Positions 53,330-63,421 of a stretch of DNA of 64,000 bases are shown here, one piece after another (the first letter of the stretch is position 1; each line of letters starts with the position of its first letter). A program made the translations under genes and the position numbers. The DNA lies in NCBI RefSeq assembly GCF_026651855.1, contig NZ_CP093280.1, positions 4,814,001 through 4,878,000 of the forward strand, read 5' to 3'. This DNA comes from Pseudomonas silvicola. Lineage in GTDB: Bacteria; Pseudomonadota; Gammaproteobacteria; Pseudomonadales; Pseudomonadaceae. The notes beneath the pieces were generated by a model. It was not told the origin of the DNA and ran no database searches. It saw only the letters and a program-made list of their open reading frames with translations.

Positions 53330-54645
53330 AAAGGGCCGTGCGGTGTACCTGGCGGACCGCGTTGTGCCCTTCGCCAGCAAGCTGTGCTCCTACAGGTTCG
53401 CGGGGTCTGCGTGGTATTTGCACGTCCCGGTGGGAGCGTAGCTTGCTAGCGAAAAGGCCGTGCGGTGTACCTGGCGGACCGCGTTGTGCCCTTCGCCAGC
53501 AAGCTGTGCTCCTACAGGTTTGCGGGGGCCGCGTGGTACTGGCGCGTCCCGGTGGGAGCGTAGCTTGCTAGCGAAAAGGGCCGTGCGGTGTAGCTGACGG
53601 ACCGCGTTGTGCCCTTCGCCAGCAAGCTGTGCTCCTACAGGTTCGCGGGGTCTGCGTGGTACTGGCGCGTCCCGGTGGGAGCGTAGCTTGCTAGCGAAAA
53701 GGGCCGTGTGGTGTACCTGGCGGACCGCGTTGTGCCCTTCGCCAGCAAGCTGTGCTCCTACAGGTTTGCGGGGTCCGCGTGGTACTGGCGCGTCCCGGTG
53801 GGAGCGTAGCTTGCTAGCGAAAAGGGCCGTGCGGTGTACCTGGCGGACCGCGTTGTGCCCTTCGCCAGCAAGCTGTGCTCCTACAGGTTCGCGGGGTCTG
53901 CGTGGTACTTGCACGGCCTGGTGGGAGCGTAGCTTGCTAGCGAAAAGGGCCGTGCGGTGTACCTGGCGGACCGCGTTGTGCCCTTCGCCAGCAAGCTGTG
54001 CTCCTACAGGTTCGCGGGGTCTGCGTGGTATTTGCACGTCCCGGTGGGAGCGTAGCTTGCTAGCGAAAAGGGCCGTGCGGTGTACCTGGCGGACCGCGTT
54101 GTGCCCTTCGCCAGCAAGCTGTGCTCCTACAGGTTCGCGGGGTCTGCGTGGTATTTGCACGTCCCGGTGGGAGCGTAGCTTGCTAGCGAAAAGGGCAGTG
54201 CGGTGTAGCTGACGGACCGCGTTGTGCCCTTCGCCAGCGAGCTGTGCTCCTACAGGTTTTGCGGGGGCCGCGTGGCACTTGCACGTCCCAGTGGGAGCGT
54301 AGCTTGCTTGCGAAAAGGGCCGTGCGGTGCACCTGGCGGACCGCGTTGTACCCTTCGCCAGCGAGCTGTGCTCCTACAGGTTTTGCGGGGGCCGCGTGGC
54401 ACTTGCACGTCCCGGTGGGAGCGTAGCTTGCTAGCGAAAAGGGCCGTGCGGTGTACCTGGCGGACCGCGTTGTGCCCTTCGCCAGCAAGCTGTGCTCCTA
54501 CAGGTTCGCGGGGTCTGCGTGGTATTTGCACGTCCCGGTGGGAGCGTAGCTTGCTAGCGAAAAGGGCCGTGCGGTGTAGCTGACGGACCGCGTTGTGCTC
54601 TTCGCCAGCGAGCTGTGCTCCTACAGCGTCTTGCCGCATTTCAGT
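53330..54645 (+). repeat. Tandem array of eleven units of about 122 bp, each an inverted REP doublet
   Basis: Units start at about 53332, 53455, 53579, 53699, 53825, 53947, 54069, 54191, 54316, 54441 and 54564 (spacing 120-126 bp). Each holds CCAGCAAGCTGTGCTCCTAC, and inverted GGGAGCGTAGCTTGCTAGCG, which can pair across about 40 bp. Variants recur: TGTACCTGGCGG or TGTAGCTGACGG at the head, and GGGTCTGC or GGGGCCGC in the centre. The frames running through it in several directions are repeat artefacts, not genes. Confidence 0.93.
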
Positions 54646-54654
54646 ATTTACCCT

Positions 54655-54677
54655 GCGGGACCGGGCGAAGCTCGGGG
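54655..54677. repeat. Single REP arm at the end of the array
   Basis: GCGGGACCGGGCGAAGCTCG is a lone copy of the first REP family, adjacent to the stop of the GT39 gene. Confidence 0.5.
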
Positions 54678-54682
54678 CGCGT

Positions 54683-56326
54683 TCAGGGCGCTTGAAACAC
54701 CAGCAATGCATTGCCATTCAAACGTCCGGCATACACCGGTTCCAGCCCCTGCAACGGCGTGCCATCGAGCAGGCTGCGTTCACTGCGCGCGACGATGACC
54801 CATGCCGGGTGCGGCAGGTGGGCCAGCGGGGTGAGGTCCTGCTGGCCAACAAACACCGGCGGCGGCACTTCGTCGTGGTCCAGGTTCATCATGTAGCGAA
54901 TGGCCCACGTGTCGCGCCCCAGGTTGAGGAACACCAGGGTGCCCGGCGCGCCCTGGCGCAAGGTTTCGACATGGTTGACGAACGTGCGGGTGTCAAACTG
55001 ACGGTCCTGCGCTGGCTCGACCATCTTCACCAGCAACCACCACTGGGCGAGCAACGCCACCAGGCTCAGCAGCACCAGGCGGTGGGCGCGCTCTGCACTG
55101 CTGCACCAGGCCCACAGCGCCGCCAGTTGCAGTAGCACCAACACCCCTACCAGCAGGAATAGCGATACGTCGGGCCAATCATCATGCTTGTGCCACAGGT
55201 GATGGCAGATGAACACGATGACGATGCCCAGTACCGGCAATACCGCCACCAGCCAGGTATACGCGCGGGTGACCTTGGCCAGCCAGCCACGGGCTTCCAG
55301 CAGGCCATAAGCAGCCACTGCGGCGAACAATGGCACCATCGGCAGCACGTAGTACGCCCGCTTGAAGTGCGGCACCGACAGCCCGAGCAAAATCATCAGG
55401 CCACAGGCGCCCAGGCGGATCACCAATTGCACGTCACTGTCCTGGCCACGGGTGGCCCAGCGGTGGCGCAGAGCGACCAGGGTGGCCAGCGCCAGGGGCA
55501 CTACCGGGAAATAACGGTAAAGGCTCAACTGCAAATAAAAGAAAAAGGGTTTGCCGCTCTCGTCCAGGCGGCCACCCACCTGCATGTTGCGCACATCCTG
55601 GGCAAAGCTGTCACCGCCTGCGACGCGCGCCAAGGCCATCAGCAACCACCAGCCCGCGCCCAGCAGTACCAGGCCGACGATGCCGTAGCCCAGCACCCGC
55701 TTGATACGCAGCACAGCCTGTTCACGGCCAGTAGCCACACCCAGCGCCCAATAGGTGCACGCCACGCCACAGACTTCCACCAGCCCCAGCGGGCCACGAA
55801 TGGCAAAGCCCAGCGCGAACAGCGGCACCACCGCCCACTGCCGCAGCCGCGAACGCAGCTGTTCGCCCCGGTGCAGCAGGTAGAAACAGGCCAGGCACAG
55901 CAGCGAACTCATCTGGTCCAGGCAGACCGCGCGCGACTTCTCCAGCCACTGGGTGGTCAGCGCCGTGAGCAGCACCGCCAGCAACCCCCAGGCCCGGCCA
56001 GACGGGGCCAGCAGGCGATACAGCAGCGCCAGGATCCCGGCCGAGGCCATGGCCGTCGGCAATACGTTAGCCAGATGGTTGGGGGCCCCGAAGAGCCGGG
56101 CACACAGGTAGCTGAGCCAGGTCGCCGTGCCAGGGTAGTCTGCGTAGGGTTGGCCATAGGTGGTGGGAAACAGGCTGGGACCGTGGCGAAACATCTCCTG
56201 GAGAAACAGCGCCCAGCGGTCGTCGAAGCCCTGGGGTTGTTCGTCCCAGATACCCAGCGTGAACAACACCAGCGCGGCCACGAAAATCAGCAGTGCATGA
56301 AGGCGAAAGCGAGGGGCGTGTTCCAT
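54683..56326 (-). CDS. GT39/ArnT-like membrane glycosyltransferase
   Basis: A 547-aa multi-pass membrane protein of the dolichyl-phosphate-mannose/ArnT (GT-C) type. Evidence: FTLGIWDEQPQGFDDRWALF, the early luminal acidic loop expected for catalysis; YADYPGTATWLSYLCARLFG; and about 11-12 hydrophobic helices with a soluble C-terminal part. It would transfer a lipid-linked sugar in the periplasm; donor and acceptor are unknown. No arn or O-antigen genes are nearby. The gene ends 38 bp from the 11-unit repeat array. Confidence 0.83.
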   Translation of the reverse strand: MEHAPRFRLHALLIFVAALVLFTLGIWDEQPQGFDDRWALFLQEMFRHGPSLFPTTYGQPYADYPGTATWLSYLCARLFGAPNHLANVLPTAMASAGILALLYRLLAPSGRAWGLLAVLLTALTTQWLEKSRAVCLDQMSSLLCLACFYLLHRGEQLRSRLRQWAVVPLFALGFAIRGPLGLVEVCGVACTYWALGVATGREQAVLRIKRVLGYGIVGLVLLGAGWWLLMALARVAGGDSFAQDVRNMQVGGRLDESGKPFFFYLQLSLYRYFPVVPLALATLVALRHRWATRGQDSDVQLVIRLGACGLMILLGLSVPHFKRAYYVLPMVPLFAAVAAYGLLEARGWLAKVTRAYTWLVAVLPVLGIVIVFICHHLWHKHDDWPDVSLFLLVGVLVLLQLAALWAWCSSAERAHRLVLLSLVALLAQWWLLVKMVEPAQDRQFDTRTFVNHVETLRQGAPGTLVFLNLGRDTWAIRYMMNLDHDEVPPPVFVGQQDLTPLAHLPHPAWVIVARSERSLLDGTPLQGLEPVYAGRLNGNALLVFQAP

Positions 56327-56434
56327 CTTCTATCCATTGGTCGATCAGGTGCCGAAATGCTAGCCACTTCCCAGGGGGCTTTTGTGAAAGGATCGTCGTA
56401 GGCCCATGACAGCCTGATGAAAGCCGGTGCGCGT

Positions 56435-57019
56435 TCAGCCTCTGTTCAACTTCTGGTGTTTCCAGGCTTGCTGCAACTTCTTGAGGTGGCGGTTGGTGGC
56501 GGTGATCGTCCAGGCGCCGGGGTCGAATGCCTTGCCATGCCAGTCGACCATGGCCGGGTGGTCGGGGTGCGCGGGGTCGGTAATAGCCTCGACAAAGTCT
56601 GCGTAGGCAATGGGGCCACCACTGTCTTCCGGTGGGCAGGCATTGGCGCCGGCCACGCAGAAGGGTGCCGACGACACCCGCGGTAGGCCCTCGTAGGGGG
56701 TGACCGTCACCTCATGAAGCCAATCGTCACCCAGGTCGTACAGGTAACTGAAGGCCGTGGTGCTGCCGAGGGCCTCGACCAGCACCACACCGGCCTCGTC
56801 GGTCAACGCCGGTCCGTAAGCGCCATCGGGGTCGGGCACGCCATAATCCCGGCCCTGGATGCGGAATTCGTGCAGGTGCATGTCATGCCAGCCCATGGCA
56901 ACCTGCAACGCATCATGCAGGTGGGGCAGTGTCAGGTAGGCGGGCACCACCAGTTGGCGCCAGATGGCCGGTTCGATGCCGCTCAGTTCGACGTGCAGGC
57001 TCAGCAGGGGCGTGGGCAT
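56435..57019 (-). CDS. Plasmid pRiA4b ORF-3-like protein
   Basis: A 194-aa protein of the pRiA4b ORF-3 family: LHVELSGIEPAIWRQLVVPA, LPHLHDALQVAMGWHDMHLH, EFRIQGRDYG and FSYLYDLGDDWLHEV are family landmarks. Members are seen on plasmids and chromosomes; the function is not known. AAGGTG lies 6 bases before ATG 57019. It is a lone gene with no transposase nearby, so the mobile-element name of the family says little here. Confidence 0.85.
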   Translation of the reverse strand: MPTPLLSLHVELSGIEPAIWRQLVVPAYLTLPHLHDALQVAMGWHDMHLHEFRIQGRDYGVPDPDGAYGPALTDEAGVVLVEALGSTTAFSYLYDLGDDWLHEVTVTPYEGLPRVSSAPFCVAGANACPPEDSGGPIAYADFVEAITDPAHPDHPAMVDWHGKAFDPGAWTITATNRHLKKLQQAWKHQKLNRG

Positions 57020-57082
57020 GGGGCACACCTTTGGCAGCGTTGACCGAAGGCTTGAGTCTAGTCCAGAAAGGCTACAGCCTGC

Positions 57083-58456
57083 CTACCGCGCGGCTGCCAC
57101 CTGACGTTCCGCCTCCAGGGCGCGGAAAATCACCCCCGAGGCCAAGGTGAACAGCCCCACCACGATGAACGCCCAGCGGTACGCCACCGCCGCCTCGCCG
57201 GCGCTGGCCGACAACAGGTTGACCACGCCACCGCCGATGATCACGCCAAGGCCAATGGCCAGGATCTGCACCATGGAGAACAGGCTGTTGCCGCTGCCAG
57301 CATCGCGCGCGCCCAGGCCCTTGAGGGTGACACTGTTCATGGCCGCGAACTGCATGGAGTTGCAGCACCCGAACAGGCCGATCTGGGCGATTTCCAGTGC
57401 CAGTGGCCAGCCCGGCGAGATCAGCCCGAACGAGGCGATGCTGGCGCCCACCAGCACGGTGTTCACCAGTAGAAAGCGGTTATAGCCGAAGTGTTTGACC
57501 AACGGCACCACCCAACGCTTGGACAGGATCCCGCCGATGGCGGCCGGCAGCAGCATCAGGCCCGAATGCAGCGGCGAGTAGCCCAGCTGCAGTTGCATCA
57601 ACAGCGGCAGCAAAAACGGCACGGCACCGGAGCCGATACGGCACAGCAGGTTGCCGATCAGGCCGACGCTGAAGTTGCGCTGGCCGAACAACGCCAGGGA
57701 GAACAACGGGTTCTGCCGGCGCCGGGCATGCGGGATGTAACACAGCGCCGCCAACAACGCGATGCCGAACAACCCCCCGCTGAGCAGCGCCTGGTGGCCG
57801 TTACCCGGCACATCCAGGGCCAGGGAAAACGCCGCCATGCACAGTGACAGCAAGCCACAGCCGACGAAGTCGAAGGGCGGCGGCTGTTCCAGCGCGTCAT
57901 CGGTCAGAAACCGTCGTACCGCCGCCATGCCCAGCAGGCCGATGGGAATGTTGATCAGGAATATCCAGTTCCAGGCCATGGTCTGGGAAATCCAGCCGCC
58001 CAGCACCGGACCGATCAGCGGCCCCACCTGGCCTGCCACGGAGACCATGGCCAGGGCGGCGATGTACTGCTCGCCGGTGACGCTGCGCAGCACGGCCAGA
58101 CGCCCGATGGGCAGCAGCATCGAGCCGCCGATGCCTTGCACCACCCGCGCGAGCACCAGTTCAGGCAGGCTCTGGGATGCTGCGCACAGCACCGAACCGA
58201 TGACGAACAGCAGGATGGCCAGGAAGTAGATGCGCCGGGTACCAAAGCGATCGGCCAACCACCCGGAAGCCGGGGTGAGCATGGCCATGGTCAGGGAGTA
58301 CGCAACCACCACTGGCAGCATGTCCAGCGGGTTCTCGCCCAGCGCGCTGGCCATGGAGGGCAGGGCGGTGTTGACAATGGTGGTGTCCAGGGTCTGCATG
58401 AAGAAACCCGAAGCCACGATCCATAGCAGCGCGGTGTTTCTTGATGAAGAGGGCAT
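57083..58456 (-). CDS. mdtD: MdtD-like DHA2 multidrug MFS transporter
   Basis: A 457-aa transporter of the 14-helix DHA2 type. The first helices read LWIVASGFFMQTLDTTIVNT and ALPSMASALGENPLDM, as in MdtD, with GWLADRFGTRR (motif A) and GQVGPLIGPVLGGWI (antiporter motif C). GGAG lies 6 bases before the ATG. The 5' leader is unusually rich in cytosines on the mRNA (guanine tracts on the plus strand). The substrate is unknown. Confidence 0.9.
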   Translation of the reverse strand: MPSSSRNTALLWIVASGFFMQTLDTTIVNTALPSMASALGENPLDMLPVVVAYSLTMAMLTPASGWLADRFGTRRIYFLAILLFVIGSVLCAASQSLPELVLARVVQGIGGSMLLPIGRLAVLRSVTGEQYIAALAMVSVAGQVGPLIGPVLGGWISQTMAWNWIFLINIPIGLLGMAAVRRFLTDDALEQPPPFDFVGCGLLSLCMAAFSLALDVPGNGHQALLSGGLFGIALLAALCYIPHARRRQNPLFSLALFGQRNFSVGLIGNLLCRIGSGAVPFLLPLLMQLQLGYSPLHSGLMLLPAAIGGILSKRWVVPLVKHFGYNRFLLVNTVLVGASIASFGLISPGWPLALEIAQIGLFGCCNSMQFAAMNSVTLKGLGARDAGSGNSLFSMVQILAIGLGVIIGGGVVNLLSASAGEAAVAYRWAFIVVGLFTLASGVIFRALEAERQVAAAR

Positions 58457-58810
58457 GTGGGGCTCCGGGGGCAGGGGTGGTGCTGGGGGGACTTTACCGA
58501 GGGGCGGTGGGGGGAGTCAAAGTGGGGGAGGATGAAATTTTCTTTGGAGGGATTTTTGGGGGGCTGCCGGGTGCATGGCTTGGGTTTTCCGGTGCCCTTG
58601 AGATCGAGCGCCGGCCGCGCGGCGCTTCGCGAGCTAGCGCCCGCTCCTGCATCTGTTTCGGGCCAGTTTTGCCTGCAAGATCACCTGGCCCGCCCTGTTG
58701 GTACCGCCACAGATCGGCGGTGGACAAACAAGGCGAACCAGGTGATGCCACAGACATACGATCTCAAGGGCGCTGCAAAGCGACCGTCATGCACTCAGCA
58801 GTCACCTCGA
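58457..58810 (+). other. 354-bp intergenic region with a guanine-tract run and a REP-like arm
   Basis: 58459-58530 has at least six runs of four or more G on the plus strand. 58600-58655 holds CGCCGGCCGCGCGGCGC, a GC-rich inverted repeat, and a REP-like GCGCCCGCTCCTGCATC. No ORF is supported. It separates two same-strand units (oprN and mdtD). Confidence 0.6.
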
Positions 58811-60232
58811 TCACCGAACCATCGCCACCGCCTGCCCCTTGTCCGGTACCTGCCACCCGCCACCCAGCGCCTTGTAGATCGCCACGATGCCGCGGTACTG
58901 ATCCACCTCGGCCTGGGCCTGGGCGTCTTCGGCGCTCAGGCGCTCGCGTTCGGCGTCCAGCAGCACCAGGTAATCCACGGTGCCTTCGCGGTACTGGATC
59001 GACGCCAGGTCAGCCGCGGCGCGGCTGGCTTCGCTCTGCTTGTTCAGCGAAGCCAGGCGCTGTTGCACCTTGCCGTAGTCGCTGAAGGCGTTTTCCGACT
59101 CTTCCAGGGCCAGCAACACTTGCTGTTCGTAGGTGGCCAGGGCGCCTTCGGCATCGGCATTGGCGCCACGGATACGCGCCCGCACGCTGCCCAGGTTGAA
59201 GGCCGCCCAGGTGATGCTTGGGCCCAGGGACCAGGCGTTGGCGGCGGCCGAGCCGATCTGCGAGCCACGGGCCGCCGTGAAGCCCAGGAAACCGGACAGG
59301 CTGACCCGGGGGAACAGGTCGGCCGTGGCCACGCCGACATTGGCGGTGGCCGCAGCCAGCTTGCGCTCGGCGCTGCGCACATCGGGGCGGCGGCGCAGCA
59401 GTTCGCCCGGGTCGCCGATGGGTAACGCCTTGGAGATGGCCGGCAGCTTCGCCGGGCTCAGGTCCACGCTCAGTTGGTCGGGGCGTTCGCCCAGCAAGGT
59501 GGCGATACGGTTGCGGGCGCGCACTTGTTCAGCCTGCAATTGCGGCACGGTGGCTTCGACCCCGGCCAGGCGCGCGTCGGCACGCACCACGTCCAGTTCG
59601 TTGCCCACCCCGGCGTCACGCAGGCTGACGGTGATGGTGCGCGATTCCTGCTGGGTCTTGAGGTTGGCCCGGGCAATGTTCTCGCGCAGTTGCGCACCGC
59701 GCAGGTCACCGTAAGCGTCCACCAGGTCGGCGATCATCGTCACTTGCAGTTGCTGCAGGTCGGCGCGCGCGGCGTCTTCCTGGGCATCGCTGGCTTCCAG
59801 GCTGCGCTGGATGCGGCCGAACAGGTCGACTTCCCAGGCCATGTCCAGGCCCAGGTCGTAACGCTCCTGGTTGACCCGGTCGGTGGTCTGGCCAGGCACC
59901 TGGCCCTTGCCGACTTCACTGCTGACGCGGCTGGTCACCACCGGGAAGCGTTCGGTGTTGACGTCGTCGCGGATGGCCCGCGCCGCCTTCAGGCGGGCGA
60001 AGGCCACGCGCAGGTCACGGTTGCCCTGCAGGGATTTGTCGACCAACTGGTTCAGCGTCGGGTCGTCGAACTGCTGCCACCACACGGCATCGAAATGCCC
60101 GCGGTCGTATTGCCCGGCCGTGGCGGCGGTGATATTCGCCGCCGCGGTGTCCGGGGTCTTGTAGTCCGGGCCCACGGCGCAGGCGGCCAGGGCCAGCACC
60201 AGCAAGCTGGGCATGAAGAGTTTCAAGCTCAT
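58811..60232 (-). CDS. oprN: OprN-type outer-membrane efflux channel
   Basis: A 473-aa TolC-like outer-membrane factor. It has a lipoprotein signal with the lipobox LAACAVG at about residues 16-22, then PDYKTPDTAAANI, FDDPTLNQLVDKSLQGNRDL and the conserved ERYDLGLDMAWEVDLFGRI, much as in OprN. Its ATG at 60232 overlaps the RND stop codon by 4 bases (ATGA), so the genes are translationally coupled. It completes a MexEF-OprN-type tripartite pump. Confidence 0.93.
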   Translation of the reverse strand: MSLKLFMPSLLVLALAACAVGPDYKTPDTAAANITAATAGQYDRGHFDAVWWQQFDDPTLNQLVDKSLQGNRDLRVAFARLKAARAIRDDVNTERFPVVTSRVSSEVGKGQVPGQTTDRVNQERYDLGLDMAWEVDLFGRIQRSLEASDAQEDAARADLQQLQVTMIADLVDAYGDLRGAQLRENIARANLKTQQESRTITVSLRDAGVGNELDVVRADARLAGVEATVPQLQAEQVRARNRIATLLGERPDQLSVDLSPAKLPAISKALPIGDPGELLRRRPDVRSAERKLAAATANVGVATADLFPRVSLSGFLGFTAARGSQIGSAAANAWSLGPSITWAAFNLGSVRARIRGANADAEGALATYEQQVLLALEESENAFSDYGKVQQRLASLNKQSEASRAAADLASIQYREGTVDYLVLLDAERERLSAEDAQAQAEVDQYRGIVAIYKALGGGWQVPDKGQAVAMVR

Positions 60233-63200
60233 GCTGGGTTCTCCAGGGTCAGAAGCTGGGCGGCCTTGTGGGCCTTTTTCTTTTCCACGCGGTTGCGGAT
60301 CAGCACGAAGAACACCGGGGTCAGCAGCAGGCCGAAGAAGGTCACCCCCAACATGCCGGAGAACACCGCCACGCCCATGGCATGGCGCATTTCGGCACCG
60401 GCGCCGTGGGACAGCACCAACGGCACCACGCCCATGATGAAAGCGAACGAGGTCATCAGGATCGGCCGCAACCGCATGCGGCAGGCTTCCAGTACGGCAG
60501 CCAGCGGGTCGAGGCCTTCTTCCTGCTTGTCCTTGGCGAACTCCACGATCAGGATCGCGTTCTTGCACGCCAGGCCCACCAGCACGATCAGGCCGATCTG
60601 GGTGAAGATGTTGTTGTCGCTACCGGCAATGATCACACCGGCAATGGCCGACAGCAGCGTCATGGGCACGATCAGGATCACCGCCAGCGGCAGGCTCCAG
60701 CTTTCGTATTGGGCGGCCAGCACCAGGAAAGCCAGCAGCACGCACAGCGGGAAAACGAACAGCGCGGTATTGCCCGAGAGGATCTGCTGGTAGGTCAGCT
60801 CGGTCCACTCGTAGGTCATGCCGTTGGGCAGTTCCTCTTTCAGCAGTTTCTCGACCGCCGCCTGGGCCTGGCCCGAGCTGTAGCCTGGGGCGGCGTTACC
60901 GTTGATTTCGGCGGTGACGAAGCCGTTGTAGTGCATGACCCGGTCAGGGCCCGAGGTGTCCTGCACCTTGATGAAGGTGGCCAGCGGGATCATCTCGCCC
61001 CGGTTGTTGCGCACTTTCAACTGGCCGATCTGCTCGGGTTCGAGGCGGAACTGCTGTTCGGCCTGGACGTTGACCTGGTACGTGCGGCCAAAACGGTTGA
61101 AGTCGTTGGCGTACAGCGAACCCAGGTACACCTGCAAGGTGTCGAAGATGTCGCTGATGGCCACGCCGTGGGTCTTGGCTTTTTCGCGGTCGATGGCGGC
61201 GTCCACCTGCGGCACGTTCACGGTGTAGCTGGTGAACAGCCCGGCCAGTTCCGGCACGCTGCGGCTCTTGGCGATGATGTTCTGGGTTTCCTTGTACAGG
61301 GCGTCATAGCCCAGGTTGCCACGGTCCTCGATCTGCAGGCGGAAGCCGCCGATGGTGCCCAGGCCTTGTACAGGCGGCGGCGGGAAGATCGCCATGTAGG
61401 CGTCCTGGATGCTGGCGTACTTGCCGTTCAGGGCCGCGGCAATGGCATTGGCCGATTCGCTGGGGTCCTTGCGTTCGTCGAAGTCCTTCAGCGCCACGAA
61501 CACCACGCCGTTGTTCGGGCTGTTGGTGAAGCCGTTGATCGACAGCCCCGGGAAGGCGATGGCGTTGGCCACGCCGGGTTGCTTCATGGCGATCTCGGAC
61601 ATGCGCTTGATCACGTCCTCGGTGCGGTCCAGGCTGGCAGCGTCAGGCAACTGGGCGAAGGCCACCAGGTACTGCTTGTCCTGGGCGGGCACGAACCCGG
61701 TGGGGGTGGTGGAAAAGCCCAGGTAGGTGAGGCCGATCAGCCCGGCGTATACCACCAGGGCGATGCCGCTGCTGCGGATCACCCGCCGCACGGTGCCCAC
61801 GTAGCCATGGCTGGCCTTGACGAAGAAGCGGTTGAAGGGCCGGAACAGCCAGCCGCCCAGCAGCTTGTCGAGGAACCGCGAGAAACGGTCCTTGTGTGCG
61901 TCATGGCCCTGCAGCAAGACGGCGGCCAATGCGGGCGACAGGGTCAGCGAGTTGAAGGCCGAGATGACCGTGGAAATGGCGATGGTCAGGGCGAACTGCT
62001 TGTAGAACTGCCCGGTGAGGCCGCTGATGAACGCCGCCGGTACGAATACCGCGCACAGCACCAGCGCCGTGGCGATGATAGGCCCGGTCACTTCGCGCAT
62101 GGCGCGCTCGGTGGCTGCGACCGGCTTGAGCCCCAGTTCGATGTTTCGCTCGACGTTCTCCACCACCACGATGGCGTCGTCCACCACGATACCGATGGCC
62201 AGCACCAGGCCGAACAGCGACAGTGCGTTGAGTGAAAAGCCGAACATGTGCATCACGGCGAAGGTACCGATCAGCGACACCGGCACGGCCACCAGCGGAA
62301 TGATCGAGGCGCGCCAGGTCTGCAGGAACAGGATCACCACCAGCACCACCAGGATCAGTGCCTCGAACAGGGTGTGGATCACCGCTTCGATGGAGCCGCG
62401 CACGAAGATGGTCGGGTCATAGACGATGCTATAGTCCATGCCTTCGGGGAAACTCTTCTTCAGTTCGGCCATCTTGGCCCGTACTTCATTGGAGATGTCG
62501 ATGGCGTTGGAGCCAGGGCGCTGGAAGATCGGGATCGCCACGGCCGGCTGGTTGTTCAGCAGGGAACGCAGGGCATACTGACTGGAACCCAGTTCCACGC
62601 GGGCGATGTCCTTGAGGCGGGTGATCTCGCCATCGTCGCCGGTGCGAATGATGATGTTCTCGAACTCATCCTCGGTCACCAGGCGGCCCTGGGTGTTGAT
62701 CGACATCTGGAAGCTGGTGGCGCTCGGCGAGGGCGGCGATCCCAGTTGGCCGGCCGCGACCTGGCGGTTCTGCTCGCGAATGGCGGTGACCACGTCAGTG
62801 GCGGTCAGGTTGCGCGAGGCGGTCTTGTTCGGGTCCAGCCAGACGCGCAGGGAATAGTCGCCCATGCCGAACAGTTGCACATCGCCCACGCCGCCCAGGC
62901 GCGCCAGCTCATCCTTGATGTTGAGGATGGCGTAGTTGGACAGGTACAGCATGTCGTAGCGTTTGTCTGGCGAGGTCAGGTGCACCACCATGGTCAGGTC
63001 GGGGGAGGCCTTGTCCACGGTAATGCCGATACGGGTCACCTCTTCAGGCAACTTCGGCTCGGTGCGGGTGACCCGGTTCTGCACCTGCACCTGGGCATTG
63101 TCCAGGTCGGTGCCCAGGGCGAAGGTGATGGTCAGGGTCAGCTTGCCGTCGGCGGTGGACTGGGAGGACATGTACAGCATGTTCTCCACGCCCGTGATGG

Positions 63201-63408
63201 CCTGTTCCAGCGGCGCGGCCACGGTTTCACCGATGACCTTGGGGTTGGCGCCGGGGAAGTTGGCGCGCACCACCACGGTGGGCGGGACCACTTCGGGGTA
63301 TTCGCTGATGGGCAGTTGGAACAGCGAGATCGCGCCGCCGATCAGAATCAGCAGCGAGAGCACGGCGGCGAAGATCGGCCGCTTGATAAAGAATTGCGAG
63401 AAGTTCAT
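60229..63408 (-). CDS. mexF: MexF-type RND efflux permease
   Basis: A 1059-aa HAE1-type proton-driven RND pump with two homologous halves of membrane and periplasmic segments. The N-terminus MNFSQFFIKRPIFAAVLSLL and the body closely follow MexF; the proton-relay aspartates are in GIVVDDAIVVVENVERN (TM4). AGGAAC precedes ATG 63408; the extra 12 codons upstream are not conserved. It lies 13 bp after the mexE stop. MexF pumps export chloramphenicol, fluoroquinolones and related molecules. mexT is not in this window. Confidence 0.95.
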   Translation of the reverse strand: MNFSQFFIKRPIFAAVLSLLILIGGAISLFQLPISEYPEVVPPTVVVRANFPGANPKVIGETVAAPLEQAITGVENMLYMSSQSTADGKLTLTITFALGTDLDNAQVQVQNRVTRTEPKLPEEVTRIGITVDKASPDLTMVVHLTSPDKRYDMLYLSNYAILNIKDELARLGGVGDVQLFGMGDYSLRVWLDPNKTASRNLTATDVVTAIREQNRQVAAGQLGSPPSPSATSFQMSINTQGRLVTEDEFENIIIRTGDDGEITRLKDIARVELGSSQYALRSLLNNQPAVAIPIFQRPGSNAIDISNEVRAKMAELKKSFPEGMDYSIVYDPTIFVRGSIEAVIHTLFEALILVVLVVILFLQTWRASIIPLVAVPVSLIGTFAVMHMFGFSLNALSLFGLVLAIGIVVDDAIVVVENVERNIELGLKPVAATERAMREVTGPIIATALVLCAVFVPAAFISGLTGQFYKQFALTIAISTVISAFNSLTLSPALAAVLLQGHDAHKDRFSRFLDKLLGGWLFRPFNRFFVKASHGYVGTVRRVIRSSGIALVVYAGLIGLTYLGFSTTPTGFVPAQDKQYLVAFAQLPDAASLDRTEDVIKRMSEIAMKQPGVANAIAFPGLSINGFTNSPNNGVVFVALKDFDERKDPSESANAIAAALNGKYASIQDAYMAIFPPPPVQGLGTIGGFRLQIEDRGNLGYDALYKETQNIIAKSRSVPELAGLFTSYTVNVPQVDAAIDREKAKTHGVAISDIFDTLQVYLGSLYANDFNRFGRTYQVNVQAEQQFRLEPEQIGQLKVRNNRGEMIPLATFIKVQDTSGPDRVMHYNGFVTAEINGNAAPGYSSGQAQAAVEKLLKEELPNGMTYEWTELTYQQILSGNTALFVFPLCVLLAFLVLAAQYESWSLPLAVILIVPMTLLSAIAGVIIAGSDNNIFTQIGLIVLVGLACKNAILIVEFAKDKQEEGLDPLAAVLEACRMRLRPILMTSFAFIMGVVPLVLSHGAGAEMRHAMGVAVFSGMLGVTFFGLLLTPVFFVLIRNRVEKKKAHKAAQLLTLENPA

Positions 63409-63421
63409 CGGTCTGTTCCTG

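Noticed and set aside
53330-54645. Possible CRISPR array
   Set aside because: The whole 122-bp unit is repeated, including the stretches between arms. CRISPR spacers would be unique, and no cas gene is present. It is a tandem REP array.
56435-57019. Evidence of a plasmid or IS from the pRiA4b ORF-3-like gene
   Set aside because: The family name derives from its discovery; no transposase, terminal repeats or plasmid functions are nearby.
60268-62235. 655-codon plus-strand frame opposite mexF
   Set aside because: It is rich in His/Gln/Gly/Val as expected for antisense shadows; mexF covers the region convincingly on the other strand.
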